Of a stretch of 64,000 nt of DNA, positions 1 to 9,309 are shown piece after piece. A program made the position numbers and the translations under genes. Source of the stretch: Rouxiella sp. S1S-2. GTDB taxonomy: Bacteria; Pseudomonadota; Gammaproteobacteria; Enterobacterales; Enterobacteriaceae. Under the pieces are notes generated by a model. That model saw nothing but the letters and a program-made list of their open reading frames with translations. It did no database searches and was not told where the DNA came from. Each line of letters starts with the position of its first letter. The stretch's first letter is position 1. The DNA lies in contig NZ_WFKL01000001.1 in NCBI RefSeq assembly GCF_009208105.1, positions 3,658,001 to 3,722,000 of the forward strand, read 5' to 3'.

Positions 1-622
1 CGGTGCCGGCGATAACGCGCGCAGTAAAGGTAGACGCGTTGAATTCATGCTCGGCATAAAGGATAAGCGAAGTGTGCATCGCCTTAATCCACCGTTCGTC
101 GGGCGCCTCACCGTGCAGCAAATGCAGGAAATGTCCGCCAATGGATTCATCGTCGGTTTCGACCTGAATACGGTTACCGTGATGGCTGTAGTGGTACCAA
201 TAAAGCAGCATCGAACCGAGTGCGGCCAGCAGGCTGTCGGCGATATCACAGGCGCCAGCGAAAGAATGGTCATCTTTTTCAGGCAGCGTACAGCCCAGCG
301 CAGACACGCCTGTGCGCATCACGTCCATCGGGTGCGAGGCGGCGGGTAAGGCTTCCAGTACGGTTTTGACCGAAGCAGGCAACCCGCGTCGCGAGCGCAG
401 CTTATGCATGTAGGCCGTGAGTTCTGCTGCGGTGGGCAATTTGCCATAAATCAGCAAATACGCCACTTCTTCAAACTTGCAGTAGCGGGCTAAATCGACA
501 ATATCATAGCCAAGATAGTGCAGATCGTTACCGCTGCGACCCACGGTGCACAGGGCGGTATTACCCGCCACCACGCCCGACAGTGCGACGGATTTTTTAG
601 GGGTGAAGGTTGACGTAGTCAC
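1..622 (-). CDS. prpC: 2-methylcitrate synthase, 5' part (cut by window edge)
   Basis: PrpC condenses propionyl-CoA with oxaloacetate to 2-methylcitrate, the first committed step of the methylcitrate cycle in the cytoplasm. About 207 N-terminal codons are present; the rest lies before position 1. The reading starts at a GTG (620-622) placed 6 nt after a strong AGGAG, and begins MTTSTFTPKKSVALSG, as in the family. The citrate-synthase stretch with GGHFLH and the histidine-containing LYAEHEFNAS segment are visible. It follows prpB with a single base between stop and start, so the two are cotranscribed and probably translationally coupled. prpD and prpE, expected downstream, would be outside the window. 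Confidence 0.95.
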   Translation of the reverse strand, partial: MTTSTFTPKKSVALSGVVAGNTALCTVGRSGNDLHYLGYDIVDLARYCKFEEVAYLLIYGKLPTAAELTAYMHKLRSRRGLPASVKTVLEALPAASHPMDVMRTGVSALGCTLPEKDDHSFAGACDIADSLLAALGSMLLYWYHYSHHGNRIQVETDDESIGGHFLHLLHGEAPDERWIKAMHTSLILYAEHEFNASTFTARVIAGT

Positions 623-623
623 T

Positions 624-1514
624 TTATCTCCTTTCTTTCTGAGCAAAGAGTTGGTCCAGCTTCTGTTCAAAATCGTAGTAGTTAATGCTTTGATACAGTT
701 CCGCACGGGTCTGCATGGTATCAACCAGATGCTTCTGCGTGCCTTCCTGCCGCAATCCGCGATAAAGCCGCTCGGCTGCCTTATTCATCGCGCGAAAAGC
801 AGAAAGTGGATACAGCGCCATAGCGACATCGACGGTTTTCAGTTCGTCCAGCGTAAACAAGGGCGTTACGCCAAACTCGGTCAGATTAGCCAGAATCGGC
901 ACGCCTGACGTTTTAGCAAAAACGGCATACATCTCCAGCTCGGTGACCGCCTCCGGAAATACCATATCGGCGCCCGCTTCGACGTAGGCCTGAACGCGCG
1001 CAAGTGCGGCATTAAGCCCTTCGGCAGCTAGCGCATCCGTACGCGCCATAATGACGAAATTCTCATCAGTACGCGCATCGACTGCCGCTTTGATGCGATC
1101 GACCATTTCTTGCGTGCTGACGATTTCTTTATTTGGGCGATGCCCACAGCGTTTCGCGCCGACCTGATCTTCAATATGCAGCGCCGCCGCACCGGCTTTG
1201 CTTATCTGCCTCACGGTGCGGGCGATATTAAACGCCGAGGATCCAAAACCGGTGTCGGCATCAACCAGCAGCGGTAAATCACACACATCTGTGATACGAC
1301 GCACGTCGATTAACACGTCATCAAGGGTAGAAATACCTAAATCGGGCAGCCCGAGCGAACCCGCTGCCACCCCACCCCCTGAAAGGTAAATCGCCTGGTA
1401 ACCGGCCTGTTTAGCCAGCAAGGCGTGGTTGGCATTGATGGTGCCAACAATCTGTAAAGGGGACTCTTGGGTCAGGGCGGCGCGGAATGCGCGACCAGGA
1501 GAATGTAAGCTCAT
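624..1514 (-). CDS. prpB: 2-methylisocitrate lyase
   Basis: PrpB cleaves 2-methylisocitrate into pyruvate and succinate, the last step of propionate degradation. The 296-residue product has normal family length and belongs to the isocitrate lyase/PEP mutase superfamily. The metal-binding DADTGFG (Asp85 and Asp87) and the active-site loop KRCGHRPNK with catalytic Cys123 are intact. It is the first gene of the prp operon, lies 40-60 nt downstream of a well-formed sigma-54 promoter, and is divergent from the activator prpR. A distant paralogue of the same superfamily is encoded at 27859-28635. Confidence 0.97.
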   Translation of the reverse strand: MSLHSPGRAFRAALTQESPLQIVGTINANHALLAKQAGYQAIYLSGGGVAAGSLGLPDLGISTLDDVLIDVRRITDVCDLPLLVDADTGFGSSAFNIARTVRQISKAGAAALHIEDQVGAKRCGHRPNKEIVSTQEMVDRIKAAVDARTDENFVIMARTDALAAEGLNAALARVQAYVEAGADMVFPEAVTELEMYAVFAKTSGVPILANLTEFGVTPLFTLDELKTVDVAMALYPLSAFRAMNKAAERLYRGLRQEGTQKHLVDTMQTRAELYQSINYYDFEQKLDQLFAQKERR

Positions 1515-1559
1515 CGTTACCTGCCTGTTAATCGGGGATTAAGTTCTCCATTAACCATA

Positions 1560-1575
1560 GCAAGGGGGATGCCAA
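1560..1575 (-). promoter_or_regulatory. sigma-54 (-24/-12) promoter of the prp operon
   Basis: On the minus strand the sequence reads TTGGCATCCCCCTTGC, giving GG and GC elements separated by exactly 10 nt, which matches the RpoN consensus TGGCAC-N5-TTGC closely. It sits 46 nt before the prpB start, and prpR next to it encodes a sigma-54 activator, so the assignment is well supported by both sequence and context. Confidence 0.88.
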
Positions 1576-1703
1576 CGGATAGGTGCATGGCTCTCAATTC
1601 ACGCATAAAAAATATTAACGATATATATCAATAAATTAAAAAAAATATTTCAACCAGTGATATTTGCCGTGCTGATATTGTCACCGAGCGCGTTACAGGC
1701 TAT

Positions 1704-1749
1704 GTTTCGTTTAGGTTTCATATTTAGATTAATGAAACAACAATGAAAC
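1704..1749. promoter_or_regulatory. cluster of ATGAAAC/GTTTCAT repeats, candidate PrpR operator
   Basis: GTTTCGT (1704-1710), GTTTCAT (1715-1721), ATGAAAC (1732-1738) and ATGAAAC (1743-1749) form inverted and direct copies about 11 bp apart. They lie 35-80 nt upstream of prpR and 130-190 nt upstream of the sigma-54 promoter, where an enhancer-binding protein would bind. That PrpR is the ligand is inference from position. Confidence 0.5.
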
Positions 1750-1783
1750 GCATCTAAACCACAGCGACGACTTAGGGACACCC

Positions 1784-3421
1784 ATGGCAGACTCTTCGCG
1801 ATATACCACCGAGGCAGGTAATAAGCCGGTGATTTGGACGGTGTCTATCTCTCGTCTTGCCGACCTTTTCCGAGATATCAGCCTGGAATTTGATGATAGC
1901 GCCATCATCACACCGGTCCCCTACGGTTTTGAAAAGGCCGTCCAGTTCATTAGGAAAAAGCTGGCCACCGAGCACTGTGATGTCATTATTTCCTCCGGCT
2001 CGAACGGGGCTTACCTTAAAAGTCGCGTCTCGGTACCGGTGATTACCGCAAGGGCCAGCGGTTTTGACGTGATGCAGGCATTGGCTAACGCGCGAAAAAT
2101 CAGTGCGAAAATCGGGATCATTACTTACCAGCACACCTTACCTCAGCTGACTGAATTTCAGCAGGTGTTCGATTTGCCGATTGAACAACGCAGCTATGCT
2201 ACCGAAGAGGATGCCCGCGCTCAGATTAATGAGTTAAAAGCCAAGGGTATCGAGGTAATAATCGGTCAGGGTATGGTCACCGATTTGACCACTGAAGCCG
2301 GACTTATCGGCGTGTTTGTCTATTCCGCCAATTCAGTAAGGCAGGCGTTCCATGATGCGCTGGACCTCTCTCACTTAACCCGTGCGGGAATCAATCAGAG
2401 TCGGAAATTTGCATCGCCAAATTTATTGCATACGCGCCATAACATCAGTGATTTACAGGGTGAATCACCCGCGATGGAGCAGGTTCGCCAAACAGTCCTG
2501 CTCTACGCCCGCTCACCCGCTGCCGTGCTAATCCAGGGTGAAACCGGTACCGGTAAAGAGTGGGTGGCGCAGGCGCTGCATCGTGAATATATCGCCCTCC
2601 GGCACCCTCGTCAGGATAAGAAAAGCGCGCCTTTTATTGCGATTAACTGCGGGGCTATCACCGAATCACTGCTCGAAGCGGAACTATTTGGTTATGAGGA
2701 CGGTGCCTTCACCGGCTCTCGTCGAGGCGGAAGGCCGGGACTGTTTGAGGCGGCAAACGGCGGTACGCTTTTCCTTGACGAGATAGGAGAAATGCCGCTC
2801 GCGATGCAAACGCGCTTATTACGCGTGCTTGAAGAGCGCAGAGTCGTGCGGGTCGGCGGTCAGCGGCCGATTAATATTAATGTGCGGGTCATTAGCGCCA
2901 CGCATTGTGACCTCGATGCCTGGCAGCAACAGGGGCGCTTTCGTTCCGACCTGTTTTATCGCCTCAGCGTACTGCGCCTGCCTCTGCCCGCGCTCAGAGA
3001 GCGGCAAGAAGATGTCATTCTATTGGCGAAGTGGTATCTGCAACAATCGCTGACGGCCCTCAATGCACCGGTGCAGGAGAAGATGCTTAACGCCATCAAT
3101 CACTGTCGAGAACTGCTGCTTGATTATCACTGGCCGGGTAATATCCGAGAATTACGTAATCTCATGGAGCGCGTGGCGCTGTTTCTCAGCGCCTCACCTG
3201 AACGGCTGTTAACTAAAGAATTTATGCTGAGGCTGTTACCGGAATTGGCGCAATTACCCCCAAACGTGGATATCTCACTCGCAACACCTCCCGCGCCGAC
3301 GCCCTTGCTATCGGCCGAGCAGGCGCTGGAAAAATTTTCCGGTAATCATTCTGCAACGGCTGATTATTTAGGCATTAGCCGCACCACGCTATGGCGAAGA
3401 TTGCGCAAAGCGCGCGAATAA
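1784..3421 (+). CDS. prpR: propionate catabolism sigma-54-dependent activator
   Basis: PrpR senses 2-methylcitrate and activates the prp operon with RpoN. The 545-residue protein has the N-terminal PrpR sensor domain (about 15-200), an AAA+ domain with Walker A GETGTGKE (252-259), the sigma-54 contact loop GAFTGS (307-312, with Ser in place of the usual final Ala), the Walker B segment LFLDEIGE, and a C-terminal Fis-type helix-turn-helix (about 520-545). ATG at 1784 follows an AGGGA ribosome site. The gene is divergent from prpBC, the standard arrangement. Confidence 0.96.
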   Translation: MADSSRYTTEAGNKPVIWTVSISRLADLFRDISLEFDDSAIITPVPYGFEKAVQFIRKKLATEHCDVIISSGSNGAYLKSRVSVPVITARASGFDVMQALANARKISAKIGIITYQHTLPQLTEFQQVFDLPIEQRSYATEEDARAQINELKAKGIEVIIGQGMVTDLTTEAGLIGVFVYSANSVRQAFHDALDLSHLTRAGINQSRKFASPNLLHTRHNISDLQGESPAMEQVRQTVLLYARSPAAVLIQGETGTGKEWVAQALHREYIALRHPRQDKKSAPFIAINCGAITESLLEAELFGYEDGAFTGSRRGGRPGLFEAANGGTLFLDEIGEMPLAMQTRLLRVLEERRVVRVGGQRPININVRVISATHCDLDAWQQQGRFRSDLFYRLSVLRLPLPALRERQEDVILLAKWYLQQSLTALNAPVQEKMLNAINHCRELLLDYHWPGNIRELRNLMERVALFLSASPERLLTKEFMLRLLPELAQLPPNVDISLATPPAPTPLLSAEQALEKFSGNHSATADYLGISRTTLWRRLRKARE

Positions 3422-3454
3422 ATACCGGCTCCCAAATGCCTGCTTATGCGTCTT

Positions 3455-4474
3455 TTATGGCTCAATCATTCCGGTTTCTACTTCAAACAAACGCGTTTCA
3501 CCCGGTTCAAGGTTTAGCAACGTATCGGCCTGTTTCGCGGCAAGAAAACCTTCGGGACGGCAGGTGGCTGGCAGCACAAAAGCCGCCACTTGCTGATCAG
3601 AATTGTGCAATATCCAACGCGTCGCATGACTAAACTGGCGGGTGTCAAACTGGGTACTGAATCCATAGCCCTCCGGTGAAGTCACACTGAAGCTGACCTT
3701 CTCACCGTACTGCGACAGATTATCGGCAAAAAAGACGATTTCCGGGTCACACATTTCAGGTCGATTCAGGCCGTCAAAATTTGCCGGTGCCAACGCCATC
3801 TGACGGGTGTAGTCAAGCCAGGTTGGCGTTGGATGCACGTGAGCAGGAATCGAGGTTCTGAGCACAAATGCGTCATCAGGAATACTTTGGCTGAAAACGC
3901 CATTCGCTACCCAGGCATAGTTCATGTGGCACATGTACTGCAGCGGCATACTTTTACCGGCAAGGTTAGTCACCGCCATTTCAATGCGCAGCCGTGGGCT
4001 GTCTGCCAGCAGCGTTACCGCCGGTGTCGCGCGGTAGTGGTGGCCAAATCCCTTGATATATTCCACCTCGCCCCTGAGAGTAATGCCCTCTTCGTCCAGC
4101 TCTAGCCATGCGCTGTCCATTTTCGCACACGACATTTCGCCGTGCAGCGGATGGTCGTCTTCCGGTGCGGGACAGCCGTTTGCCAGCAGGCCAGAATGAA
4201 AGGCAAAGCAGCCATAAGTGTCGATGATGTCCTTGCCGGGCAACGGCTGTTTGAAACCGTTGCCCATCGTCAATGTGCGCCCGTCGAAACTTGCGTCCCA
4301 AATCATCTGGCCGTAATAAGGCAGGACGATAACCGCCCCGCGCTCATTTTCAAGCCTTACCGCCTCAATGCCTGAAGCGTAGCGGAACAGCGTAACCTTG
4401 AATCGCGAGTGGATGAGTAAAACCCGAGGCGTTTCCGTAAACATTGATGAGGTCAGCGGCAACGTGGTTTTCAT
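3455..4474 (-). CDS. deoX: DeoX-like aldose-epimerase-fold protein (DUF4432)
   Basis: The 339-residue protein matches the DUF4432/aldose 1-epimerase-like family, to which Salmonella DeoX belongs. Histidines expected in this fold are present in the HGEMS and GFGHHY segments. It is the last gene of a three-gene operon and starts within the stop region of deoP (4-nt ATGA overlap), indicating translational coupling. Its role in deoxyribose use, possibly anomer interconversion before phosphorylation, is inference from the operon. There is no signal peptide, so it should act in the cytoplasm. The 33 nt between it and the convergent prpR hold no clear terminator. Confidence 0.82.
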   Translation of the reverse strand: MKTTLPLTSSMFTETPRVLLIHSRFKVTLFRYASGIEAVRLENERGAVIVLPYYGQMIWDASFDGRTLTMGNGFKQPLPGKDIIDTYGCFAFHSGLLANGCPAPEDDHPLHGEMSCAKMDSAWLELDEEGITLRGEVEYIKGFGHHYRATPAVTLLADSPRLRIEMAVTNLAGKSMPLQYMCHMNYAWVANGVFSQSIPDDAFVLRTSIPAHVHPTPTWLDYTRQMALAPANFDGLNRPEMCDPEIVFFADNLSQYGEKVSFSVTSPEGYGFSTQFDTRQFSHATRWILHNSDQQVAAFVLPATCRPEGFLAAKQADTLLNLEPGETRLFEVETGMIEP

Positions 4475-5796
4475 TGTGCATCCTCCGCTAAACGTCCTGT
4501 GGTGGTGGGCTGTTTTTTATGACGCAGCTCGCCCCAGAAGTAAAAACCGACCCAGGCAAAGCACAGCAGCGAGACGCCAAACGCCAGTTGCATCGAGCCT
4601 GTGCGGTCAGAAACCAGACCTTGCAGCGCCGGAATGAAGGCGGCACCGACAATGGCCATGACGATAAACGCACCGGCGACTTCAGTATATTTATTGTCCA
4701 CGGTGGAAAGTGTACCGGCATAAATGGTTGCCCAGCAGGGTCCGAACAGCACGCTGACGAACACCGCCGCATACACCGCTGTGAAGTTCGGCACCAGCAT
4801 CACATAAAGCAGCGTGGCAACGCCCACGATGGAGTAGGCAATCAGCACCTTTTCCGCCCGGAAGCGCGTCATCAGGAAATTGGCGACAAACTTGCCGATG
4901 AAGAAGCAGATAAAGCTGTAAATCATAAAGTTGGAGGCGTGGCGTTCATTGACAGCCCCCAGGTTTAGCGCCAGGCGGATGGTAAATGACCAGACGGCCA
5001 CTTGCATACCGACATAGATAAACTGGGTCATAATGCCGCGCTTAAAGTGGCGGTTTTTCGCCAGATAGCTGAATGTTTCACTCAGGCTCGGCAGTTTTTT
5101 CTCTACGGTCTGCGGCTTGCAGCGCGGATAGCGCGTCAGCAGGAACAGCACCATAACGACCACCAGCACCATCACCAGATATTTATAAGGCTCCAGCGTA
5201 TGTTCGAGCATATTCAGTTTGAACTGATGCAGTTGGTCCGGGTTGAGGCCAGCCATTTGACGATGCAGACTGTCACCGTCCTGAAACACCAGGTATTTTC
5301 CCAACACGATGCCCATCAGCGCGCCAACCGGATAAAAAGTCTGGCTGATATTAAGACGCAGCGTGGCGTAACCGCGATGACCAATCATCGAACTGTAGGT
5401 ATTCGCCGCCGTTTCAAGGAAGCTTAGACCGATGGCAATGGCAAAAATAGCCGCCAGAAACATGGTGTAAGTCGCCATATGCGACGCGGGGTAAAACAGC
5501 ACGCACCCGACGATATAGAGCGCAAGCCCGAGCAAAATGGCAATTTTGTAACTGCTGCTGCGAATAACCAAAGAAGCGGGAATAGCAATCAGGAAATAGC
5601 CGCCGTAAAAAGCACTTTGTACCAGTGCACTGGCAAAGTCGCTCAGTTCAAAAACGCTCTTGAACTGGGTGATCAAAATGTCGTTCAGGCTGGCGGCACA
5701 GCCCCACAGCGGAAACAGGCAAGACAGCAAAATAAACTGCAACAACGGGGTTTTATTTAAATATCCGTCGGGCTGCTGAATGATGTTCGGGTGCAT
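4471..5796 (-). CDS. deoP: deoxyribose permease, FucP-family MFS transporter
   Basis: The 441-residue protein has twelve hydrophobic segments and the hallmarks of the fucose/glucose/galactose-H+ symporter branch of the major facilitator superfamily, such as FLETAANTY and the early LNDILITQF helix. Within that branch its place between a DeoK-type kinase and DeoX points to 2-deoxy-D-ribose rather than L-fucose. The start has a GAGG ribosome site 7 nt upstream. It follows deoK by 13 nt and overlaps deoX by 4 nt. Substrate assignment rests on operon context. Confidence 0.85.
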   Translation of the reverse strand: MHPNIIQQPDGYLNKTPLLQFILLSCLFPLWGCAASLNDILITQFKSVFELSDFASALVQSAFYGGYFLIAIPASLVIRSSSYKIAILLGLALYIVGCVLFYPASHMATYTMFLAAIFAIAIGLSFLETAANTYSSMIGHRGYATLRLNISQTFYPVGALMGIVLGKYLVFQDGDSLHRQMAGLNPDQLHQFKLNMLEHTLEPYKYLVMVLVVVMVLFLLTRYPRCKPQTVEKKLPSLSETFSYLAKNRHFKRGIMTQFIYVGMQVAVWSFTIRLALNLGAVNERHASNFMIYSFICFFIGKFVANFLMTRFRAEKVLIAYSIVGVATLLYVMLVPNFTAVYAAVFVSVLFGPCWATIYAGTLSTVDNKYTEVAGAFIVMAIVGAAFIPALQGLVSDRTGSMQLAFGVSLLCFAWVGFYFWGELRHKKQPTTTGRLAEDAQ

Positions 5797-5809
5797 GATG
5801 AATCCTCAA

Positions 5810-6724
5810 TTAAGCAGTGAGAAAACGCTGAAAAGTCTCGGCATCGGGGTAGGAGCGCTGAGTGCCCCTTTGTGTGACACTGCAGGCGGCATAGGCGGAT
5901 GCAGACTGCATAGCCTGTGCAATATCGCCGTGTTGAATCAGATAGTGGGCAAAGCAGCCGATGAAAGCATCACCGGCACCGCTGGTGTCAACGGCCTGCA
6001 CGGTGGTTGGATCAATACGGTGCACGGCGTCGCCCTGCATCCACACGGAGCCGCGACTGCCCAAAGTTATGATTAAGTTTTTCAGCCCACGTCCTAGCAG
6101 CATTCGTCCGGCGCGCAGCACTTCTTCCTCGGTGCTGGTCGGCAAGCCGGTGAGAATTTCCAGTTCGGTTTCATTAGGCATAAAGAATTCGCACTGGCAG
6201 GCATAGTCGATATCCAGGCCTGCAACAGCGGGTGCGGGATTAAGGATCACTTTGATGCCATGTTGGCGGGCAAAATCGATGGCGTAATACACGGTTGGCA
6301 GCGGTATTTCGAGCTGTAAAACGATCAGGCTACAGGCTTTTAACTGTTCAGCGGCAGCATCAATATCTGCAGGAGAAAGCTTAGCGTTCGCACCCTTGAT
6401 AATCAGAATGCGGTTTTGCGACTGGTCATCAACAAAAATGGGCGCTACGCCGCTGGACGTGCCCGGCGCGACGGTGACATGGCGAGCATCTACACCATAT
6501 TGCTGCAAATTTTTCACCGTATTTTCGGCAAAGATATCTTCGCCCACCTTGCTGACCATCATAACCTTCGCACCCAGTTTGGCGGCAGCCACGGCCTGGT
6601 TAGCCCCTTTGCCGCCGCAGCCTAGCGCAAAATCAGGTGCCTCTAGCGTTTCACCGGCTTTAGGCATCGTATTTGTGTAAGTAATAAGGTCGACCATGTT
6701 CGAACCAATGACGGCAATTTCCAT
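5810..6724 (-). CDS. deoK: deoxyribokinase (ribokinase/PfkB family)
   Basis: DeoK phosphorylates 2-deoxy-D-ribose to the 5-phosphate, which feeds the deoxyribose-phosphate aldolase route. The 304-residue protein carries the PfkB signatures: the glycine-rich GCGGKGANQA near residue 37, NPAPA, the PNETE motif, and DTSGAGDAF with the catalytic base Asp near residue 250. The recalled Salmonella DeoK sequence is very similar from the N-terminus onward. I chose ATG at 6724 over GTG at 6727 because GGGGAGA sits 4 nt before it. It is the promoter-proximal gene of deoKPX. The regulator deoQ, adjacent in Salmonella, is not seen here. Confidence 0.92.
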   Translation of the reverse strand: MEIAVIGSNMVDLITYTNTMPKAGETLEAPDFALGCGGKGANQAVAAAKLGAKVMMVSKVGEDIFAENTVKNLQQYGVDARHVTVAPGTSSGVAPIFVDDQSQNRILIIKGANAKLSPADIDAAAEQLKACSLIVLQLEIPLPTVYYAIDFARQHGIKVILNPAPAVAGLDIDYACQCEFFMPNETELEILTGLPTSTEEEVLRAGRMLLGRGLKNLIITLGSRGSVWMQGDAVHRIDPTTVQAVDTSGAGDAFIGCFAHYLIQHGDIAQAMQSASAYAACSVTQRGTQRSYPDAETFQRFLTA

Positions 6725-6796
6725 CACATCTCCCCGGAAAAATTAAAATCATCAAATGTTGTAGAAATAACAATAGCAGCCAATCAATGTTAAATA

Positions 6797-6812
6797 CGTG
6801 ACATAAATCGCA
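6797..6812. promoter_or_regulatory. candidate CRP site upstream of deoK
   Basis: CGTGA-N6-TCGCA matches the CRP consensus TGTGA-N6-TCACA at 8 of 10 core positions and lies about 75 nt upstream of deoK. Catabolite control of a deoxyribose operon would be expected, but this is a pattern match only. Confidence 0.45.
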
Positions 6813-6846
6813 CTCCTTTAATCCTATCAGGTGCGAATTTACTGGG

Positions 6847-6867
6847 ATTTTATGGAATTCATAAAAT
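6847..6867. promoter_or_regulatory. 21-bp perfect palindrome, candidate operator of the deo operon
   Basis: ATTTTATG and CATAAAAT form perfect 8-bp arms around GAATT, about 125 nt upstream of deoK. There is no T-run after it on either strand, so it is not a terminator. It lies in the 393-nt divergent region (6725-7117) between deoK and the flavin-oxidase-like gene and is the best candidate binding site for a DeoR-type repressor. The rest of that region is AT-rich with no gene that I can support apart from a possible leader ORF at its end. Confidence 0.5.
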
Positions 6868-7067
6868 GTTACTATTTTAACAATTTAATTATTGTCACTG
6901 AAAGATCAACGCGTTTTCTAAAGGAGTGGGCTATCGACCGGCGTGCCTGGAAAGAAAAGTGCTGGACGGCATGTTGAAAGGTGCGAGGCCTGGAAAGCAT
7001 TTGCAGGCAGTGGAAATGTGCCCTATGTTGCCTTGGCAACGCACAAGAAACTATCAGCCAGATGGAG

Positions 7068-7124
7068 ATGATAATGAATAAAGACATCCTGCATGCACGG
7101 GTAACAGGAGCACTATTATGTTGA
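7068..7124 (+). CDS. possible 18-codon leader ORF overlapping the next start
   Basis: ATG at 7068 follows GATGGAG and opens an 18-codon frame that stops with TGA at 7122-7124, overlapping the ATG (7118) of the flavin-oxidase-like gene in another frame. Such an arrangement can couple translation. There is no homology evidence, so it may be chance. Confidence 0.25.
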   Translation: MIMNKDILHARVTGALLC

Positions 7125-7705
7125 TAAATCTGGAGGATATTGATACTTCGACCTGGGAAAAGCTTGAAACGGCGACCCGCACTCCGAATGCAAGTTTTAG
7201 ATTCCTGAATCTCTGTTCAGTCGATGGCGAGGGCAAACCTCAGGCACGCACGGTCGTTTTACGGCGCGTTGACAGAGTCACCCGTGTGTTTGAATTTCAT
7301 ACCGACGTACGCAGTCCAAAATGGCTCGAGATATCTGTTAACCCGCAGGTAACTGCGCTCGGCTACTGCGGCGAGACGCGGCTGCAACTGCGTCTTCAGG
7401 GAATAGCGGAGTTGCATGGTTCTGAAAGTGCTGTGGCGATAACTGCATGGAACAGATTACCCGCTCACACGCGCCGCACCTATGCGGGCGGACCTCCCGG
7501 CGACGAGCAGCCCGTTGATCCTGTCGCTGAGCAGGCATTATTGATATCGACAAATGAAGCCGAGGGAAAGGCCCATTTCGGCGTAATAATATTGCGGGTA
7601 AGCGTGCTGGACTGGTACCAGTTGCAAAGAGAGAACAACCGCCGAGCACGACTGACCTATAACGATAAGGGGATAACCACCAGCCACCGGTGGATTAATC
7701 CGTAA
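7118..7705 (+). CDS. pyridoxamine 5'-phosphate oxidase-like flavoprotein
   Basis: The 195-residue protein fits the PNPOx-like split-barrel FMN-binding family of the Alr4036 type: residues PQARTVVLRR (about 38-47) and RSPKW (about 65) align with the FMN-phosphate contacts, and the C-terminus ends with the family-type RRARLTY and W-x-NP segment. The true PdxH normally has a longer N-terminus, so the substrate is unknown; these proteins are usually annotated as general FMN-dependent oxidoreductases. It stands alone, divergent from deoK and convergent with the acetyltransferase gene 17 nt away. ATG at 7118 has ACAGGAG upstream. Confidence 0.8.
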   Translation: MLINLEDIDTSTWEKLETATRTPNASFRFLNLCSVDGEGKPQARTVVLRRVDRVTRVFEFHTDVRSPKWLEISVNPQVTALGYCGETRLQLRLQGIAELHGSESAVAITAWNRLPAHTRRTYAGGPPGDEQPVDPVAEQALLISTNEAEGKAHFGVIILRVSVLDWYQLQRENNRRARLTYNDKGITTSHRWINP

Positions 7706-7722
7706 TCTTCGGCCGTAAAGGC

Positions 7723-8226
7723 CTAGAAATTAACCATCACCAAATCGCGATGCTTATCTTGACCGACATAGAAAGACGTCTCGCCCACCGGGCTAAATCC
7801 CTGGCGAGTGTAAAATTTGATCGCACGATCGTTCTCGTCATTCACCAGCAGTCTTACGCCACCTGAGATACTTTGCAGCGTCGCGCTGACCAGCTTTTGT
7901 GCATACCCTGCACCATGAAACTCCGCCAGGACATAACAACGCGTAAGCTCTGCTATTCCATCAGCCTTCGGGATCCCCACCGGTTCAGGTGCAAGACTCA
8001 ACATACTGTAACCAATGATCCGACCCTCAAATTCCAGAACGTGAAGTTTCTTTTGGGATGACTGAAGAAGATTTTCAAAGCATTCAACTTGCAGATTATT
8101 TTCAATATAGCTTTTTATATCTTCCGCAGGCGTGCTTGCAGGACAAGCCATGTGGAAGGTAGTAATTGCCAACGTACTGATTGCCTTGGCATCTTCCAGC
8201 GTGGCCAGACGAATAAGTGAACTCAT
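7723..8226 (-). CDS. GNAT-family N-acetyltransferase
   Basis: The 167-residue protein has the GNAT fold signature: the acetyl-CoA pyrophosphate loop appears as EFHGAGYAQKL (about 108-118), followed by the strand with LLVNDENDRAIKFYTRQGF, the classic C-terminal motif. I use ATG at 8226 instead of the TTG one codon earlier, because GGGAGA is ideally placed. No substrate can be inferred: the gene is monocistronic between unrelated genes. Cytoplasmic, with no membrane segment. Confidence 0.85.
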   Translation of the reverse strand: MSSLIRLATLEDAKAISTLAITTFHMACPASTPAEDIKSYIENNLQVECFENLLQSSQKKLHVLEFEGRIIGYSMLSLAPEPVGIPKADGIAELTRCYVLAEFHGAGYAQKLVSATLQSISGGVRLLVNDENDRAIKFYTRQGFSPVGETSFYVGQDKHRDLVMVNF

Positions 8227-8328
8227 CAAAATCTCCCTGTTTAATTATTTATGGCTGAACTTTTCCCAAATGATTAAATGCTAACGGCTCTTTTTTAACA
8301 AGCGTAAAACGGGAGGTAACGTAAGTGA

Positions 8329-9285
8329 TTATTGCAGCGGAGGCAGGGGTTGTTTCTCTACGTTATCCGCTGCCATCGTTAACAAAGCGCGCTGAAACGA
8401 GACGTTGAACATTTCACCGTGGCTGAGTCCAGGATAAGCCCAAAATGTGGCGGCAAGACCTTCATGGTTTAGAGAGGAAAGTGTGCTGCGTACTTGGTTA
8501 AGTACGGCAGAAGCTTCTTCACCGTCAGCTTTTTTTCTGGGTGCTGCGCTTCCCTCCATAAAATAGAGCTGCTTATGAGGGAAGTGGGCTGTATTTATCT
8601 TTTCTAACCTGCTGAGTAACACAATATAATCACTGTTCAGTGAAGGGCTGGCAGAATAGTAGCCGTTAAAAAACGTAGAGTTTACAAAAGAGTCCAAAAC
8701 AAACAGCCCGCCATAGGAATGCCCCCATATCGCCCTTTTACTCGCGTCAACAGAAAGGCCTTTCTCTGCATCAGGTGCAATGGTCTCTTCAAGCAGGCGA
8801 CGGAAGTTAAGGCTGCCACCGCTTTTTCGCCCCTGTATTTCTCCATGACCTACCTCACCGTCGTTTTCTCTTAGCGGCGGAGTGTAATCATAGGTTCTGG
8901 CAGTCAGCTCAAAAGGTTTAACGGTTTGATACCCGATGACAATAAGTACGGGTGGCGTTCCCTGCGTCAGTTTATTTAAAAACGCATCAGTTAGCCGGTC
9001 CATCACCGCGTTCCCATCCAACATATAAAGCACCGCATACCCAGACGCCGGAGGGTGTTTATCGGGTACACCGGTCCACACCTTGTAGTGCCTGTTACCG
9101 TCTGCAGAATCGAACGTGCTTACCGAGAAATGATAAAAAGAGGATCCTTTATCGGCGATATTAGGTCCCAAAGGCGTCATGTCGGGTTTGGAATAACTGT
9201 TTGCAGCGTAGATGAGGGGAAATATAAATGCGGCCAGGCGTATCACCACCCGTTGATTATTCCGGCGACAGGCTCGGTGGCTCAT
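8329..9285 (-). CDS. exported alpha/beta esterase, IroE/Fes-like
   Basis: The 318-residue product begins with a basic stretch and a hydrophobic core (LAAFIFPLIYA), a signal peptide ending near SYS, so it should be periplasmic. The body matches the putative esterase family of IroE and Fes: the nucleophile elbow is GHSYGG, a late GLSHGE supplies the probable catalytic His, and LYMLDGNA is typical of IroE. IroE hydrolyses cyclic siderophore trilactones, so a role in ferric siderophore processing is plausible. The start is uncertain: ATG at 9285 has GGGAG 8-9 nt upstream, while ATG at 9324 also has AGGAAGG and would add 13 residues before the signal. Two Fur-like boxes precede it. Confidence 0.75.
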   Translation of the reverse strand: MSHRACRRNNQRVVIRLAAFIFPLIYAANSYSKPDMTPLGPNIADKGSSFYHFSVSTFDSADGNRHYKVWTGVPDKHPPASGYAVLYMLDGNAVMDRLTDAFLNKLTQGTPPVLIVIGYQTVKPFELTARTYDYTPPLRENDGEVGHGEIQGRKSGGSLNFRRLLEETIAPDAEKGLSVDASKRAIWGHSYGGLFVLDSFVNSTFFNGYYSASPSLNSDYIVLLSRLEKINTAHFPHKQLYFMEGSAAPRKKADGEEASAVLNQVRSTLSSLNHEGLAATFWAYPGLSHGEMFNVSFQRALLTMAADNVEKQPLPPLQ

Positions 9286-9309
9286 CGATAATTTCTCCCT
9301 ATAAGTATC

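Noticed and set aside
4519..5427. Two plus-strand frames of 149 and 141 codons
   Set aside because: They are antisense to deoP; composition is that of a complemented membrane-protein gene.
6872..7087. 71-codon minus-strand frame in the deoK promoter region
   Set aside because: It begins with a hydrophobic stretch that looks like a signal, but lacks a ribosome site and any family; it overlaps the leader of the flavin-oxidase-like gene.
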